From assembly GCF_002259755.1 (NCBI RefSeq), contig NZ_MWWY01000028.1:23598-87597 (forward strand): a DNA stretch of 64,000 bases. The letters run 5' to 3'. A program made the position numbers and the translations under genes. The stretch is from Bifidobacterium hapali (GTDB lineage: Bacteria; Actinomycetota; Actinomycetes; Actinomycetales; Bifidobacteriaceae). Shown here piece by piece: positions 1 to 10,445 of the stretch; position 1 is the stretch's first letter, and each line of letters opens with the position of its first letter. The notes under the pieces are model-generated. The model did no database searches, was not told the origin of the DNA, and saw only the letters and a program-made list of their open reading frames with translations.

Positions 1-2
1 AC

Positions 3-992
3 AATACGGACAATACTGCGAGCGGCGACAAACTCACAAAAGTTACCTTCATGCTCGCGTGGATTCCAGACACCAACCACATCGGCGTATATGTCGCAAA
101 AAACAAAGGCTACTTCAAGGAAGCTGGACTTGACGTCGACATCATCGCTGTAGCAAAAACCGGCGCTGAACTCGCCGTCAACAACGGACTTGCCGACTTC
201 GCACTGTCGAACATGTACAACGCCGCAAGCTACACCGATCTCAAAGGCGCACATATCAAGCAAGTATTGCAAGTCCAACAAAAGCCAAGCGCAATCTGGT
301 GCGCGCTCGCCAGCAACACAGCAATCAAGTCCCCAAAGGATTTTGACGGCAAGACCTTCGCCACATTCGGCGGCAACGAATCTGACATCGTCATCAAGCG
401 TATGGTCCAGTACGACGGTGGTAAAGGCGAGTTTGACAAAGTAACCGTCGGCACGTCCACGTTCAAGACGCTCGAATCCGGTCGCGCGGACTTCGGCGGC
501 TTCTACGCCACATGGGAAGGCGTGCAAGCCGACATGTACGGCCCGAAGCTCAACTGCTTCACCGAACCTGATTACGGCGTACCCGGCAACGGTGACGCGA
601 TCGGTATTATCACCAGCGACAAGATGATTAAGGAAAACCCGGAGGTCGTGCGCAAATTCGTGCAAGCATCTCAGAAGGGTTACGAATACGCATACGAGAA
701 CCCAGATGACGCGGCTTCTATCCTCGTCAAGGAAGCTCCCGACGCCAATCTTGAAGAAGCATTCGTCAAGAAGAGCATGCACATGATCGTTGACGGACAG
801 TACTGGGGCGATCCAGCCAAGATCAAGGACGGTTCCTTCGTGCTCGGCACCAACGATTTTGTGGAGACGCAGAAGCGTTTCGACTTCCTCGGTGAAGGCC
901 ACGCGTACACCGACGCTAACGGCAACCCGGTTGATACGGTGCCTCAATCCAAGGACGGTGCCACTAACGAGTTCCTGAAGGGAGCTAAATAA
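3..992 (+). CDS. ABC transporter substrate-binding protein, NMT1/THI5-like (5' end cut off)
   Basis: The reading frame is open to the left window edge, so the signal peptide and start are missing; the first in-frame ATG at 51 is internal to the mature domain. The visible protein begins with the pattern KVTFMLAWIPDTNHIGVYVA, typical of NMT1/THI5 or SsuA-type periplasmic-fold proteins. These bind pyrimidine precursors of thiamine (HMP, formylaminopyrimidine) or related small organics and deliver them to an ABC permease. The stop is 3 bases before a nucleoside hydrolase, so the two are probably co-transcribed. That pairing suggests a pyrimidine or nucleoside-derived ligand, but the ligand is inference. 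Family assignment is confident; the substrate is not. Confidence 0.85.
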   Translation, partial: NTDNTASGDKLTKVTFMLAWIPDTNHIGVYVAKNKGYFKEAGLDVDIIAVAKTGAELAVNNGLADFALSNMYNAASYTDLKGAHIKQVLQVQQKPSAIWCALASNTAIKSPKDFDGKTFATFGGNESDIVIKRMVQYDGGKGEFDKVTVGTSTFKTLESGRADFGGFYATWEGVQADMYGPKLNCFTEPDYGVPGNGDAIGIITSDKMIKENPEVVRKFVQASQKGYEYAYENPDDAASILVKEAPDANLEEAFVKKSMHMIVDGQYWGDPAKIKDGSFVLGTNDFVETQKRFDFLGEGHAYTDANGNPVDTVPQSKDGATNEFLKGAK

Positions 993-995
993 CCT

Positions 996-2159
996 ATGAC
1001 ACGAATCGTGCTCGACGCCGATACCGGTATTGACGACACCCTAGCCTTATGCTATTTACTCGCTTCACCTGAGGCTGAGCTATTGGGGATTGTCGGTACG
1101 TATGGCAATGTAACTGCACGTGAGTCTGTACGTAACAATCGTGCGGTGCTACGCCTCTTCGGCCACGAGCACGTTCCGGTCATGCTCGGATGCGAAGCAC
1201 CATCATGGGCTGATGCATTTCAAGTCGATGAAGGTTGCGCTCGCTTCCACGGTTCTAACGGACTCGGCAACGTAAATCCAGCGAAATATAATCGTGCGAA
1301 TGCATCAAAGACACTGGATACAACGGCGTCGAGTCTGTTGGACGACGGTACAATAGCGGCAACATCTTCCGTCAGCGATACAGCACATGCTGAACAGTCA
1401 GTATTTCGTCGCCAGTTAACTGTGTCGATTGGCGGGGAACGCGCGTCGGTGGAATCGACGCCAACATTGGCATCTGAAGCTGCGATGGTTGACACAAGTC
1501 GACACGGTGAAGGCGTGCAGTTCATCATCGATATTGTGCGTCAATACGGTTGTGACGTTACTATCCTCGCTACCGGTCCACTCACTGACGTAGACGCAGC
1601 AATCTCACTGGCACCAGATATCGTGCCAAACTTGCGTGTAGTGATTATGGGCGGTTCCCTCACGCAAGAAGGTAACTGTTATGATCTGATCTGCGAGACC
1701 AATATATTCCAAGATCCAGAAGCCGCCAATCATGTATTCCGCTCCGGTACTGACGTAACGATGATCGGTCTTGATGTGACTCACCAATGTCTGCTTACAC
1801 GTGCTGACGTACAGTCATGGCGTGATACAGCCACTGCTCGCGGTGCATTCCTCGCTGATATGACCGGTTTCTACATCAATGCAAACGAAGCCAGCGATCC
1901 AATTTTCCTTGCAGGAAGTCCGTTACATGATCCGTTGGCTGCGGCCGTTGCACTCGATGCATCTCTCGTCAACTGTTTCGATATCAATATGATGACAGAA
2001 ACAGCCACCGGTAACGGTCACGGATTCCGTGGACGTACTATTGGAGACCCTACGAAACTACGTGACCCGCACAAAACCACGCACGTTGCTTTACACGTAG
2101 ACGCGCAACGTTTCACAACACAGTTGCGCGAACGAATCTGCGCACTGTGTACGGACTAA
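996..2159 (+). CDS. inosine-uridine preferring nucleoside hydrolase
   Basis: It should hydrolyse the N-glycosidic bond of ribonucleosides to base and ribose in the cytoplasm. The N-terminal calcium site DADTGIDD (residues 7-14) matches the family's DTDxGxDD. FHGSNGLGN (about 84-92), MGGSLTQEGN and the late HDPLA motif are also present. At 387 aa it is longer than the usual ~310-320. The extra length is a low-complexity Ser/Thr/Ala-rich stretch, about residues 100-170, between the HG-LGN motif and the next helix. It follows the binding-protein gene by 3 bases, with the ribosome-binding site inside that gene's end. The family is secure; the role of the insertion is unknown. Confidence 0.88.
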   Translation: MTRIVLDADTGIDDTLALCYLLASPEAELLGIVGTYGNVTARESVRNNRAVLRLFGHEHVPVMLGCEAPSWADAFQVDEGCARFHGSNGLGNVNPAKYNRANASKTLDTTASSLLDDGTIAATSSVSDTAHAEQSVFRRQLTVSIGGERASVESTPTLASEAAMVDTSRHGEGVQFIIDIVRQYGCDVTILATGPLTDVDAAISLAPDIVPNLRVVIMGGSLTQEGNCYDLICETNIFQDPEAANHVFRSGTDVTMIGLDVTHQCLLTRADVQSWRDTATARGAFLADMTGFYINANEASDPIFLAGSPLHDPLAAAVALDASLVNCFDINMMTETATGNGHGFRGRTIGDPTKLRDPHKTTHVALHVDAQRFTTQLRERICALCTD

Positions 2160-2224
2160 TACGCTGATTCGTGTGACCGAATGTTGTTGCAAGTCGTGCC
2201 TGTATGCCGTGCTAACGTCGAGTC

Positions 2225-2761
2225 ATGCTCGAATACACGATCCGACCTATTGATGAATCTCGCGAATCTGACCTGCAAGCTGTTAGAGACATATATAACG
2301 AGGCTGTAATTCGCGGTGGCGCATCTGCTGATCTCGTACCAGTCTCACTGGACGCACGCCGCGCATGGGTTGACTCGCATCAGCCACGTGGCAAATATCC
2401 AGTCGTCGTTATCGACGTCACTGATCCTATAACTGGCGTGTCAACGGTCGCCGGATTCGGTTCCCTCTCAAAGTTCCATCAACGTGCCGGATACGACGGT
2501 ATTACAGAACTCAGCTACTACATTGCAAGCGCCTACCACGGTCAAAAACTCGGCACAGCACTCGTACAATGGCTACTCGACGCTGCTACAGCGCGCAACT
2601 TCACTCACGCTACCGCTATTATCTACGCTGATAATGCCGGTTCAATCGCGCTCATGCACAAGTTCGGATTCACTCGCTTCGGCTTGTTACCCGCCGCTGT
2701 CACCACCGCCGGCGACCCCACCCCGAAAGACATGAGCTACTGGGTTAAACCATTGCAATAA
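2225..2761 (+). CDS. GNAT family N-acetyltransferase (phosphinothricin/MnaT type)
   Basis: This 178-aa protein resembles small GNAT enzymes of the phosphinothricin or L-amino-acid N-acetyltransferase group. They move an acetyl group from acetyl-CoA to an amine. The opening TIRPIDESRESDLQAVRDIYN and the acetyl-CoA loop region ASAYHGQKLGTALVQWLLDA (about 105-124) fit the fold. It ends 8 bases from the stop of the Fic gene on the other strand, so the two converge with no room for a long terminator. The substrate cannot be told from sequence. Confidence 0.8.
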   Translation: MLEYTIRPIDESRESDLQAVRDIYNEAVIRGGASADLVPVSLDARRAWVDSHQPRGKYPVVVIDVTDPITGVSTVAGFGSLSKFHQRAGYDGITELSYYIASAYHGQKLGTALVQWLLDAATARNFTHATAIIYADNAGSIALMHKFGFTRFGLLPAAVTTAGDPTPKDMSYWVKPLQ

Positions 2762-2769
2762 GTGTGATA

Positions 2770-3429
2770 CTACTCAGAAAGATGCTGACTAAGTCCGAAT
2801 ATTGTAGCTTGTGCATTGGCCCCATCTTGGACAGTACGAGCAATGAGATCACGCAAATCATCAAGATCATTATCCATACTTTTCGCTGAAGCTCGCCGCA
2901 TCCACTGTCCGTTAACATGAGACCAATCCAGTGGATGACCAGCATCGGCTGCAATAAACGTCCAGAACAGTCTCTGCACTCGTCCATTGCCTTCCCGGAA
3001 TGGGTGAATACGATTAACCTGCGCAAAGTGATAGGTGAGACGTGTAATAAATGTTGCTTCATCCATGCCAGCAAGTAATGATTCCGAGTGCAGCAGCCGA
3101 CTCTCCTCTCCCATATCATGAACGATACGATTCCACGGCGTAAAAGAATGCGCCGTATCGTGTTCTTTGTATAAGTCAACTGTGCGGATTTTCCCTGCCC
3201 ACTCATACACAGCACCAAAAAGACGTGCGTGAATCTCACAAAGTTGACGCAAATCACCGGTATTAGCTGGAGGATCAATACGAAGCATCGGCTCCGCATA
3301 AGCCGTGGCATTCGCTTCTAGCTGATCAAGTTCTTGCTGTGTATAAACTCCTGCTTTATTGCGCAGTACTGTTGTTCCGGGCATAAAGTAGGAGTGCCAA
3401 CGAAGATAGTTAAGCTCAAGAGACGACAA
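2770..3429 (-). CDS. Fic-domain AMP-transferase toxin, VbhT-like
   Basis: Fic proteins usually transfer AMP from ATP to a Tyr, Ser or Thr of a target protein. The catalytic motif HPFREGNGR lies at residues 142-150 and is intact, and YEWAG (75-79) is typical of the class. Length 219 aa matches a stand-alone Fic domain. The start overlaps the end of the upstream small gene by 14 bases, the usual antitoxin-then-toxin order. VbhT-class relatives AMPylate DNA gyrase and topoisomerase IV; whether this one does is inference. The motif gives no sign of decay. Confidence 0.9.
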   Translation of the reverse strand: MSSLELNYLRWHSYFMPGTTVLRNKAGVYTQQELDQLEANATAYAEPMLRIDPPANTGDLRQLCEIHARLFGAVYEWAGKIRTVDLYKEHDTAHSFTPWNRIVHDMGEESRLLHSESLLAGMDEATFITRLTYHFAQVNRIHPFREGNGRVQRLFWTFIAADAGHPLDWSHVNGQWMRRASAKSMDNDLDDLRDLIARTVQDGANAQATIFGLSQHLSE

Positions 3430-3619
3430 GTCGACGGATTCCTCTCTCGGTTAATTCCTGAGCATTGATATATCCATTGATAAAATCTTCAAGATCTGCA
3501 TTGGTTAAAGAATCAGGAGACGGTAGACCCTCGATCTCTGCATTATGAATTGATGCAGCCACGACACGTTCACGAAAAGTCTTTCGCTGCGCAGAACTTA
3601 ACTGAGAAAACGATGTCAT
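3416..3619 (-). CDS. VbhA-like antitoxin of the Fic toxin
   Basis: This 67-aa protein sits directly upstream of, and overlaps, the Fic gene. Its middle reads NAEIEGLPSPDSL (26-38), followed by a helix ending NGYINAQEL. That matches the layout of the VbhA family, whose inhibitory helix carries (S/T)xxxE(G/N) and blocks ATP-gamma-phosphate binding in the Fic pocket. Glu30-Gly31 are present, but the Ser/Thr position is Asn26. Pairing with Fic and overlap support a class I Fic toxin-antitoxin unit. Confidence 0.82.
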   Translation of the reverse strand: MTSFSQLSSAQRKTFRERVVAASIHNAEIEGLPSPDSLTNADLEDFINGYINAQELTERGIRRLVVS

Positions 3620-3808
3620 AATTGCTACCTGTCTATCTGCATGTTTTCATGAAGCTATCGACGAAAATAATACTTGAGCATATGGATAGCATATGTAATT
3701 ATCAAAAGATGCACTGATGACGGCGGGCACGGGTATGATTCGTATGTTTCGTATATGTACGTCGTGAAGATACGACGCGAGGCGAGTGATAAGAGTAGGG
3801 ATACGAAG

Positions 3809-4408
3809 ATGGCATCTGATTTTTGGCTGATCGTAGGATTAGGCAATCCGGGCAAAAAATACGAAGACACGCGGCACAATATGGGTTTTATGACTGCCGA
3901 CGTGCTCGCTGAACGCTGGTCAGTTGCGTTTAGCGATCACAAAGGACTCGCGATGCTCGGCAAAGGCGCAATGCAACTACAGGGCCGCACAGTCAAATTC
4001 TTCCTCGCGAAACCGCTAACCTACATGAACGATTCAGGCAACGCAGTCGCTTCGATCAGCGCTTACTATCAAATTCAACCTGATCATATCGTCGTTATTC
4101 ACGACGATATGGACCTCGAATTCGGCCGTATCAAAGTCAAAGCCGGAGGCTCTGCAGGCGGACATAACGGTATCAAATCCATTGACCGTTCACTTAGCAC
4201 ACCCAAATACGCACGCGTACGCATGGGCGTCGGTCACGCGAAACGCGGCGCCAACGCCCACGACAACACCATCAACTGGGTACTCGGCGGATTCGGCCCA
4301 GACCAACGCAAGCAACTGCCCGATTTTCTCGCCGACGGTGCCGACGCAGCAGAAGCCATTGTTTTTGACGGACTAGCGAAAACTCAGGAGAAGTTCAATG
4401 GTCGATAA
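3809..4408 (+). CDS. pth: peptidyl-tRNA hydrolase
   Basis: Pth releases tRNA from peptidyl-tRNA that drops off ribosomes. The start at 3809 gives 199 aa, the family length, and begins just before the conserved GLGNPGKKYEDTRHNMGF. Asn13 and catalytic His23 are present, and HDDMDLEFGR carries the conserved Asp. An in-frame start at 3674 would add an unrelated N-terminus and is rejected. The stop overlaps the mfd start by 11 bases, so translation is likely coupled. Confidence 0.95.
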   Translation: MASDFWLIVGLGNPGKKYEDTRHNMGFMTADVLAERWSVAFSDHKGLAMLGKGAMQLQGRTVKFFLAKPLTYMNDSGNAVASISAYYQIQPDHIVVIHDDMDLEFGRIKVKAGGSAGGHNGIKSIDRSLSTPKYARVRMGVGHAKRGANAHDNTINWVLGGFGPDQRKQLPDFLADGADAAEAIVFDGLAKTQEKFNGR

Positions 4409-7400
4409 CGCCAAACGTCAACGTACGGCAAACTCGACAACCGCAGCCAACCCATCACTCATCCACGGCTCTCTCGCCGGCGTACTTGACGCACTCGATC
4501 GAGATCCAGTCTTCCACCAACTCAGCGTCGACGGCATCGAACCATACAGCGACGACCACACTGACCCAACCATCACCATCGGCATCCCCGAAGGCATAAG
4601 ACCAGCACTCGCCGCCGCAACCGCCACACACAACAGCAACAAGTCAGTCATCCTCGTCGTCGCATCAGGCCGCGAAGCTGAAGAAACCGTCAACGCACTG
4701 CGCTCATGGTACGACGGCAACCCCAACGACATCGCCCAACTCGAAGCATGGGAAACCCTGCCACACGAACGGTTAAGCCCACGCGCCGACACAGTCGCCA
4801 GCCGCATGGCAGTCTTCCGCAGACTCACCCATCCGAGCACCACTAATCCCATGTTCGGTCCGATCAAAATACTCGTCATGCCAGTGCGCTCGCTGATTCA
4901 GCCGGTCGTCAAAGGTCTTGGCGACGTTGAACCGCTCGTATTTACGCGTGGTGAGGAACTACCACTGGACGAAGCGTCAGCACGGCTTGTTGAGAACGCA
5001 TATACGCGCGTTGATTTGGTAATGGATCGTGGCGAATTCGCTGTGCGTGGCGGCATTATTGACGTATTCCCGCCCACCGCTCCACACCCGGTCCGTATTG
5101 AGTTTTTCGGTGATGACATCGACACCATCCGTGAATTCCATGCGTCTGATCAACGCACCTACGGTGACGGATTAGCTACGATTTGGGCGACGCCATGCCG
5201 CGAATTGCAGCTTACGCAGGCGGTACGCGATCGAGCGCATAGTCTTATCGGGCAGATTCCCAACGCTGATGACATGCTTGAGTCTATTGCGAATGCGATT
5301 CCTGTCGAAGGTATGGAATCGCTGATGCCGGCACTGATTGACGACATGGAGCCGATTACTGTCATGCTCGATAAGCATGCGCTTATCATGCTGTCTGATC
5401 CAGAAAAGTTGCGCCGTGCTGCCGATGATCTTGCAAAAACAGCTAATGAGTTTCTCGCTGCCAGCTGGCATGTTGCCGCATCTGGACACGGTGCTGGCGC
5501 TCCGATTACGTTCGATCAAGCGAGTTTCCTTGACTTTGAGGACATGATCAATTCGCTCGCGTATTCGAATCATGATGTGTGGAAGCTCAGCAGTTTTGGT
5601 GTGGATACCACGCTGCCGAATCATGTTATGCTTGCCGCGCAAAATCCCGGTGAATATCGAGGTGACGAAGAGAAAGCTGCAGCTGGTATCGAAGGACTGA
5701 TTGACGCTGGATATCAGGTTACGGTTACTGCTGCTGCGCAAGGTACGCTAACGCGTCTCAAACGTGCGATTAATGAAACCGGTATTGCCACGTTTGACGT
5801 TATTCGTTCTCAAGCTGTGGACGGTTTTGTGGACACAGCGGCAAAGATCGCGCTACTAACTGAGCGTGATTTGACTGGACGTTCATCTGCTGCAGGTGTT
5901 GCAAAAACGCCGAAACGTCGGCGCAAAGCGATTGATCTCATGGAGTTAAAGCCCGGCGATTTCGTCGTGCATGAGCAACATGGTATCGGCCGATTTGTTG
6001 GCATGAAGCAACGTGAAATCGGCACTGGTGCGAACAAAAGTACGCGCGAATATCTCATTATTGAATATGCGCCGAGCAAGCGCGGTGCTCCAGCTGACAA
6101 ACTATTCATTCCTACTGATCAGCTTGACCAAATCAGTAAATATATCGGTGCGGAAGTTCCTAAGCTCAACAAACTAGGCGGTTCCGATTGGGCTGAAACC
6201 AAGGCAAAAGCGCGCAAGCATGTGCACGAAATTGCTGAGGATTTAGTCAAACTGTATTCGGCTCGCCAACGTACTGCCGGTTTTGCGTTCAGTCCCGACA
6301 CACCGTGGCAGAAAGAATTGGAAGACGCGTTCCCGTATCAGGAGACTGCCGACCAGCTCACCACGATTGACGAAGTCAAAGCTGATATGGAAAAGCCAGT
6401 GCCGATGGATCGCCTCATCTGTGGCGATGTGGGCTTTGGTAAGACTGAAATTGCTGTGCGAGCTGCATTCAAGGCGATTCAGGACGGCAAGCAGGTGGCT
6501 GTGCTCGTGCCCACTACGCTGCTCGTCCAGCAGCATTACGAGACGTTTACTGAACGTTACGAAGGTTTTCCGGTCACGGTTGCGGCAATGAGCCGATTCC
6601 AGACTACGAAAGAGATTAATGAAACCATCGAAGGCTTGGAATCTGGCGCGGTGGACGTGGTCATCGGCACGCACAAGTTACTCAACCCGAAGATCAAGTT
6701 CAAAGATCTTGGCCTTGTGATTATTGACGAGGAACAACGCTTCGGTGTTGAGCATAAGGAAACACTCAAAGCTTTGCGCACAAACGTGGACGTGTTGTCA
6801 CTATCTGCAACACCGATTCCACGTACGCTGGAAATGGCAGTGACTGGTATTCGTGAGATGTCTACGCTGGCGACTCCGCCTGAGGACCGTTTGCCAGTGC
6901 TCACGTATGTTGGCGCCTATGAGGATGCGCAGGTAACTGCTGCGGTGCGACGCGAATTGTTGCGCGGTGGACAAGTCTTCTACGTGCATAATCGCGTGCA
7001 AGATATTGCGAAAACCGCGGCGAAAATTCACGAGCTTGTGCCCGAAGCGCGCGTCGGTATTGCACACGGCAAAATGGGGGAGAAGCAGCTCGATCAGATC
7101 ATCCGTGACTTCTGGCATCGCGATATCGACGTACTCGTATGTACGACGATTATCGAAACGGGTCTTGATATTTCGAATGCGAACACGTTGATTGTTGATC
7201 ATGCTGACAAGTTTGGTTTGTCTCAGCTGCATCAGTTGCGTGGACGAGTCGGTCGTGGTAGGGAACGCGCGTATGCGTATTTCTTATACGATCCGAGCAA
7301 GCCGATGACTCAACAGTCGCATGATCGACTGGCGACGATCGCACAGAATACGGCGCTTGGTTCCGGTTTCGACGTGGCAATGAAAGATTTGGAGCTGCGC

Positions 7401-8006
7401 GGTACCGGCAATCTACTTGGCGACGAACAATCTGGGCATATTGAGGGCGTTGGCTTCGACCTATATATTCGCATGGTGTCTGAAGCGGTTGAACAGTATA
7501 AGGAACCGGAACGCGCGGTTGAACCGTTGACGGTGACGATTGATCTGCCGATTGAGGCGTCGATTCCGGTTGACTATATTGACTCGGATAAGTTGAGGCT
7601 TGAAGCATACCGTAAACTTGCGGCAGCACATAACGAGGATGATTTGCGCGAACTGTCTGAAGAATTGAGTGACCGTTACGGCAAGTTGCCTGAAGAGTTT
7701 GAAACGCTGTTCGGTGTGGCTCGACTCCGTATGCGGGCGCGTACGCTTGGAATTTCGGAGATTGTTGCGCAAGGTAAGAATGTGCGTGTCGGTAAGATTG
7801 ACCCGCCTGAGTCGTTGCAGATGCGTATTAACCGTATTTATAAAGGTGCGCAGTATCGTCCGCTCACGCACACGTATCTGATTCCTGCCCCGTTCGCAGG
7901 GTCTCTCGGTTCTGGTCCGATGAGTGGTGAAATGGTTATGGACTGGGTGAGTGACTTGCTCAACGATTTCGCGTGGACGTCGAAGAAACGCGTGGATACG
8001 CATTAA
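4398..8006 (+). CDS. mfd: transcription-repair coupling factor
   Basis: Mfd is a DNA translocase that removes RNA polymerase stalled at lesions and recruits UvrABC. At 1202 aa it is full length. Seen in order: the UvrB-like N-terminal region, the RNA polymerase-interaction domain around GDFVVHEQHGIGRFVGM (about 517-533), Walker A CGDVGFGKTE (about 675), DEEQRFG (about 776), LSATPIPRTL, the GRVGRG motif VI, and the C-terminal TRCF domain. Base composition changes abruptly near 4.87 kb: coding-strand G+T is 17 of 60 at 4561-4620 but 36 of 60 at 4981-5040. It overlaps pth. Confidence 0.97.
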   Translation: MVDNAKRQRTANSTTAANPSLIHGSLAGVLDALDRDPVFHQLSVDGIEPYSDDHTDPTITIGIPEGIRPALAAATATHNSNKSVILVVASGREAEETVNALRSWYDGNPNDIAQLEAWETLPHERLSPRADTVASRMAVFRRLTHPSTTNPMFGPIKILVMPVRSLIQPVVKGLGDVEPLVFTRGEELPLDEASARLVENAYTRVDLVMDRGEFAVRGGIIDVFPPTAPHPVRIEFFGDDIDTIREFHASDQRTYGDGLATIWATPCRELQLTQAVRDRAHSLIGQIPNADDMLESIANAIPVEGMESLMPALIDDMEPITVMLDKHALIMLSDPEKLRRAADDLAKTANEFLAASWHVAASGHGAGAPITFDQASFLDFEDMINSLAYSNHDVWKLSSFGVDTTLPNHVMLAAQNPGEYRGDEEKAAAGIEGLIDAGYQVTVTAAAQGTLTRLKRAINETGIATFDVIRSQAVDGFVDTAAKIALLTERDLTGRSSAAGVAKTPKRRRKAIDLMELKPGDFVVHEQHGIGRFVGMKQREIGTGANKSTREYLIIEYAPSKRGAPADKLFIPTDQLDQISKYIGAEVPKLNKLGGSDWAETKAKARKHVHEIAEDLVKLYSARQRTAGFAFSPDTPWQKELEDAFPYQETADQLTTIDEVKADMEKPVPMDRLICGDVGFGKTEIAVRAAFKAIQDGKQVAVLVPTTLLVQQHYETFTERYEGFPVTVAAMSRFQTTKEINETIEGLESGAVDVVIGTHKLLNPKIKFKDLGLVIIDEEQRFGVEHKETLKALRTNVDVLSLSATPIPRTLEMAVTGIREMSTLATPPEDRLPVLTYVGAYEDAQVTAAVRRELLRGGQVFYVHNRVQDIAKTAAKIHELVPEARVGIAHGKMGEKQLDQIIRDFWHRDIDVLVCTTIIETGLDISNANTLIVDHADKFGLSQLHQLRGRVGRGRERAYAYFLYDPSKPMTQQSHDRLATIAQNTALGSGFDVAMKDLELRGTGNLLGDEQSGHIEGVGFDLYIRMVSEAVEQYKEPERAVEPLTVTIDLPIEASIPVDYIDSDKLRLEAYRKLAAAHNEDDLRELSEELSDRYGKLPEEFETLFGVARLRMRARTLGISEIVAQGKNVRVGKIDPPESLQMRINRIYKGAQYRPLTHTYLIPAPFAGSLGSGPMSGEMVMDWVSDLLNDFAWTSKKRVDTH

Positions 8007-8033
8007 GCAAGTCGAATATGAGATGGGATCAAT

Positions 8034-8552
8034 ATGAGTGTAGAGCACGGTTGTTCGCAGGCGGCAATGATATCTGGCATGCATATTCGCTGCGCTGAGA
8101 CGCGAGACATTGAGCAGTTGCATAAGTTGTTGCGTCAAGTACTTGAAGTTCATCACATGGGTCGACCAGATTTGTTTAAAACTGGTGCGACGAAGTATAC
8201 GAACGATGAATTGTGTACTATTCTCGCAAACGAACAAACTCCAGTATTTGGTGCGTTTGCTGATGATGATGTGACGTTACTGGGTTATGCATTTTGTATA
8301 TTTCAGCAGCATGAACACAGTAATATTCTCACGGATATTACGACGTTATATATTGACGATTTGTGTGTGGATGAATCAGCGCGAGGACAGCATATCGGTA
8401 CTGCTTTATACCAGCATGTGCTTGATGTTGCGCGCTCGGCTGGTTGCTACAACGTGACGTTGAACGTGTGGTCATGCAATCCGGGAGCACAAGCGTTCTA
8501 TGAGCGTTTGGGATTGACTCCGTACAAGGTTGGTATGGAACAGATTCTCTAA
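8034..8552 (+). CDS. GNAT family N-acetyltransferase
   Basis: The 172-aa product has the GNAT layout: IRCAETRDIEQLHKLLRQV at the N-terminus, the acetyl-CoA site VDESARGQHIGTALYQHVLD (about 117-136), and the closing GAQAFYERLGL. It begins 27 bases after mfd and may be its last operon member. In-frame ATGs at 8070 and 8082 are possible starts; the GNAT domain itself begins near the latter. The substrate is unknown. Confidence 0.8.
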   Translation: MSVEHGCSQAAMISGMHIRCAETRDIEQLHKLLRQVLEVHHMGRPDLFKTGATKYTNDELCTILANEQTPVFGAFADDDVTLLGYAFCIFQQHEHSNILTDITTLYIDDLCVDESARGQHIGTALYQHVLDVARSAGCYNVTLNVWSCNPGAQAFYERLGLTPYKVGMEQIL

Positions 8553-8671
8553 TCACGCACGTACAGTCAACATACGCACGCATATGGTCGCTGTGGGAGT
8601 GAAAATCGGATGTATGTGTGCGAATTGTATTGCTCTGCTAAACCAAAAATGACGACATTGATTCTTTCCCT

Positions 8672-8736
8672 AGCTCCCCTTGTCAGCGAAGCTGACTGAG
8701 AGATAGTCCGCAAGTATATGTCAAAGTTGGTTTAAC
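8672..8736. repeat. dispersed intergenic repeat, copy 1
   Basis: It begins with AGCTCCCCTTGTCAGCGAAG, the style of short repeats scattered through bifidobacterial genomes, and continues with a segment that matches 30427-30485 at most positions (for example ATATGTCAAAGTTGGTTTAAC against ATATGCCAAAGTTGGTGTAAC). The CTCCCCTTGTCAG part also recurs in the hairpin at 17021-17042. Confidence 0.6.
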
Positions 8737-8908
8737 AGATCTAATTGTATTGCATTACCTTGGTTGGTGTGGATGTTATATAACAACAATGCACGAATTT
8801 ACGACGTAGTTAGTCGCATGTGCCACGTATGTGCAATATGGAATATGCGATGTCTACATGAACGATGCGTGAATAGAATATGGACAAGAATACGGCGATC
8901 TCACAATG

Positions 8909-8924
8909 ATGTGAGCGCTCACAT
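8909..8924. promoter_or_regulatory. LacI-family operator upstream of eno
   Basis: ATGTGAGCGCTCACAT is a perfect 16-bp palindrome about 86 bases before the enolase start. A 14-of-16 match lies before pyk. The form, with a central AGCGCT, is that of LacI-family regulators; AraQ and MalR1 are known to control central carbon genes in B. breve. Which protein binds here is inference. Confidence 0.75.
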
Positions 8925-8958
8925 ATTCGTGTCGCGTGATCTTGCATCTCGTCCATAA

Positions 8959-10308
<1,350 letters not shown>

Positions 10309-10401
10309 GTCATTGACTCGCCGCGTGTGGCTTCGCTGGCATAGTATCGAACATCGTATATCATGCCGGCAAGTTCAATAGCATGGCGTAGACGTGCATA
10401 G

Positions 10402-10439
10402 CCCGTCGCATTCTCAGTCGAATGCGACGGGTATTTTTA
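10402..10439 (+). terminator. intrinsic terminator after eno
   Basis: A perfect 12-bp stem (CCCGTCGCATTC and its complement) with a 6-base loop is followed by TATTTTTAT. It lies about 95 bases after the enolase stop and ends 6 bases before the next start codon. Confidence 0.9.
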
Positions 10440-10445
10440 TTACCT

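Noticed and set aside
51..992. ATG at 51 as the true start of the transport protein
   Set aside because: The frame is open upstream to the window edge and the conserved domain begins before this Met, so it is internal.
7461..8237. 258-codon minus-strand frame across the end of mfd
   Set aside because: Arg/Thr/His-rich nonsense translation opposite a secure gene.
8764..8958. 64-codon frame upstream of eno
   Set aside because: It overlaps the LacI-type operator and lacks a ribosome-binding site or protein-like sequence.
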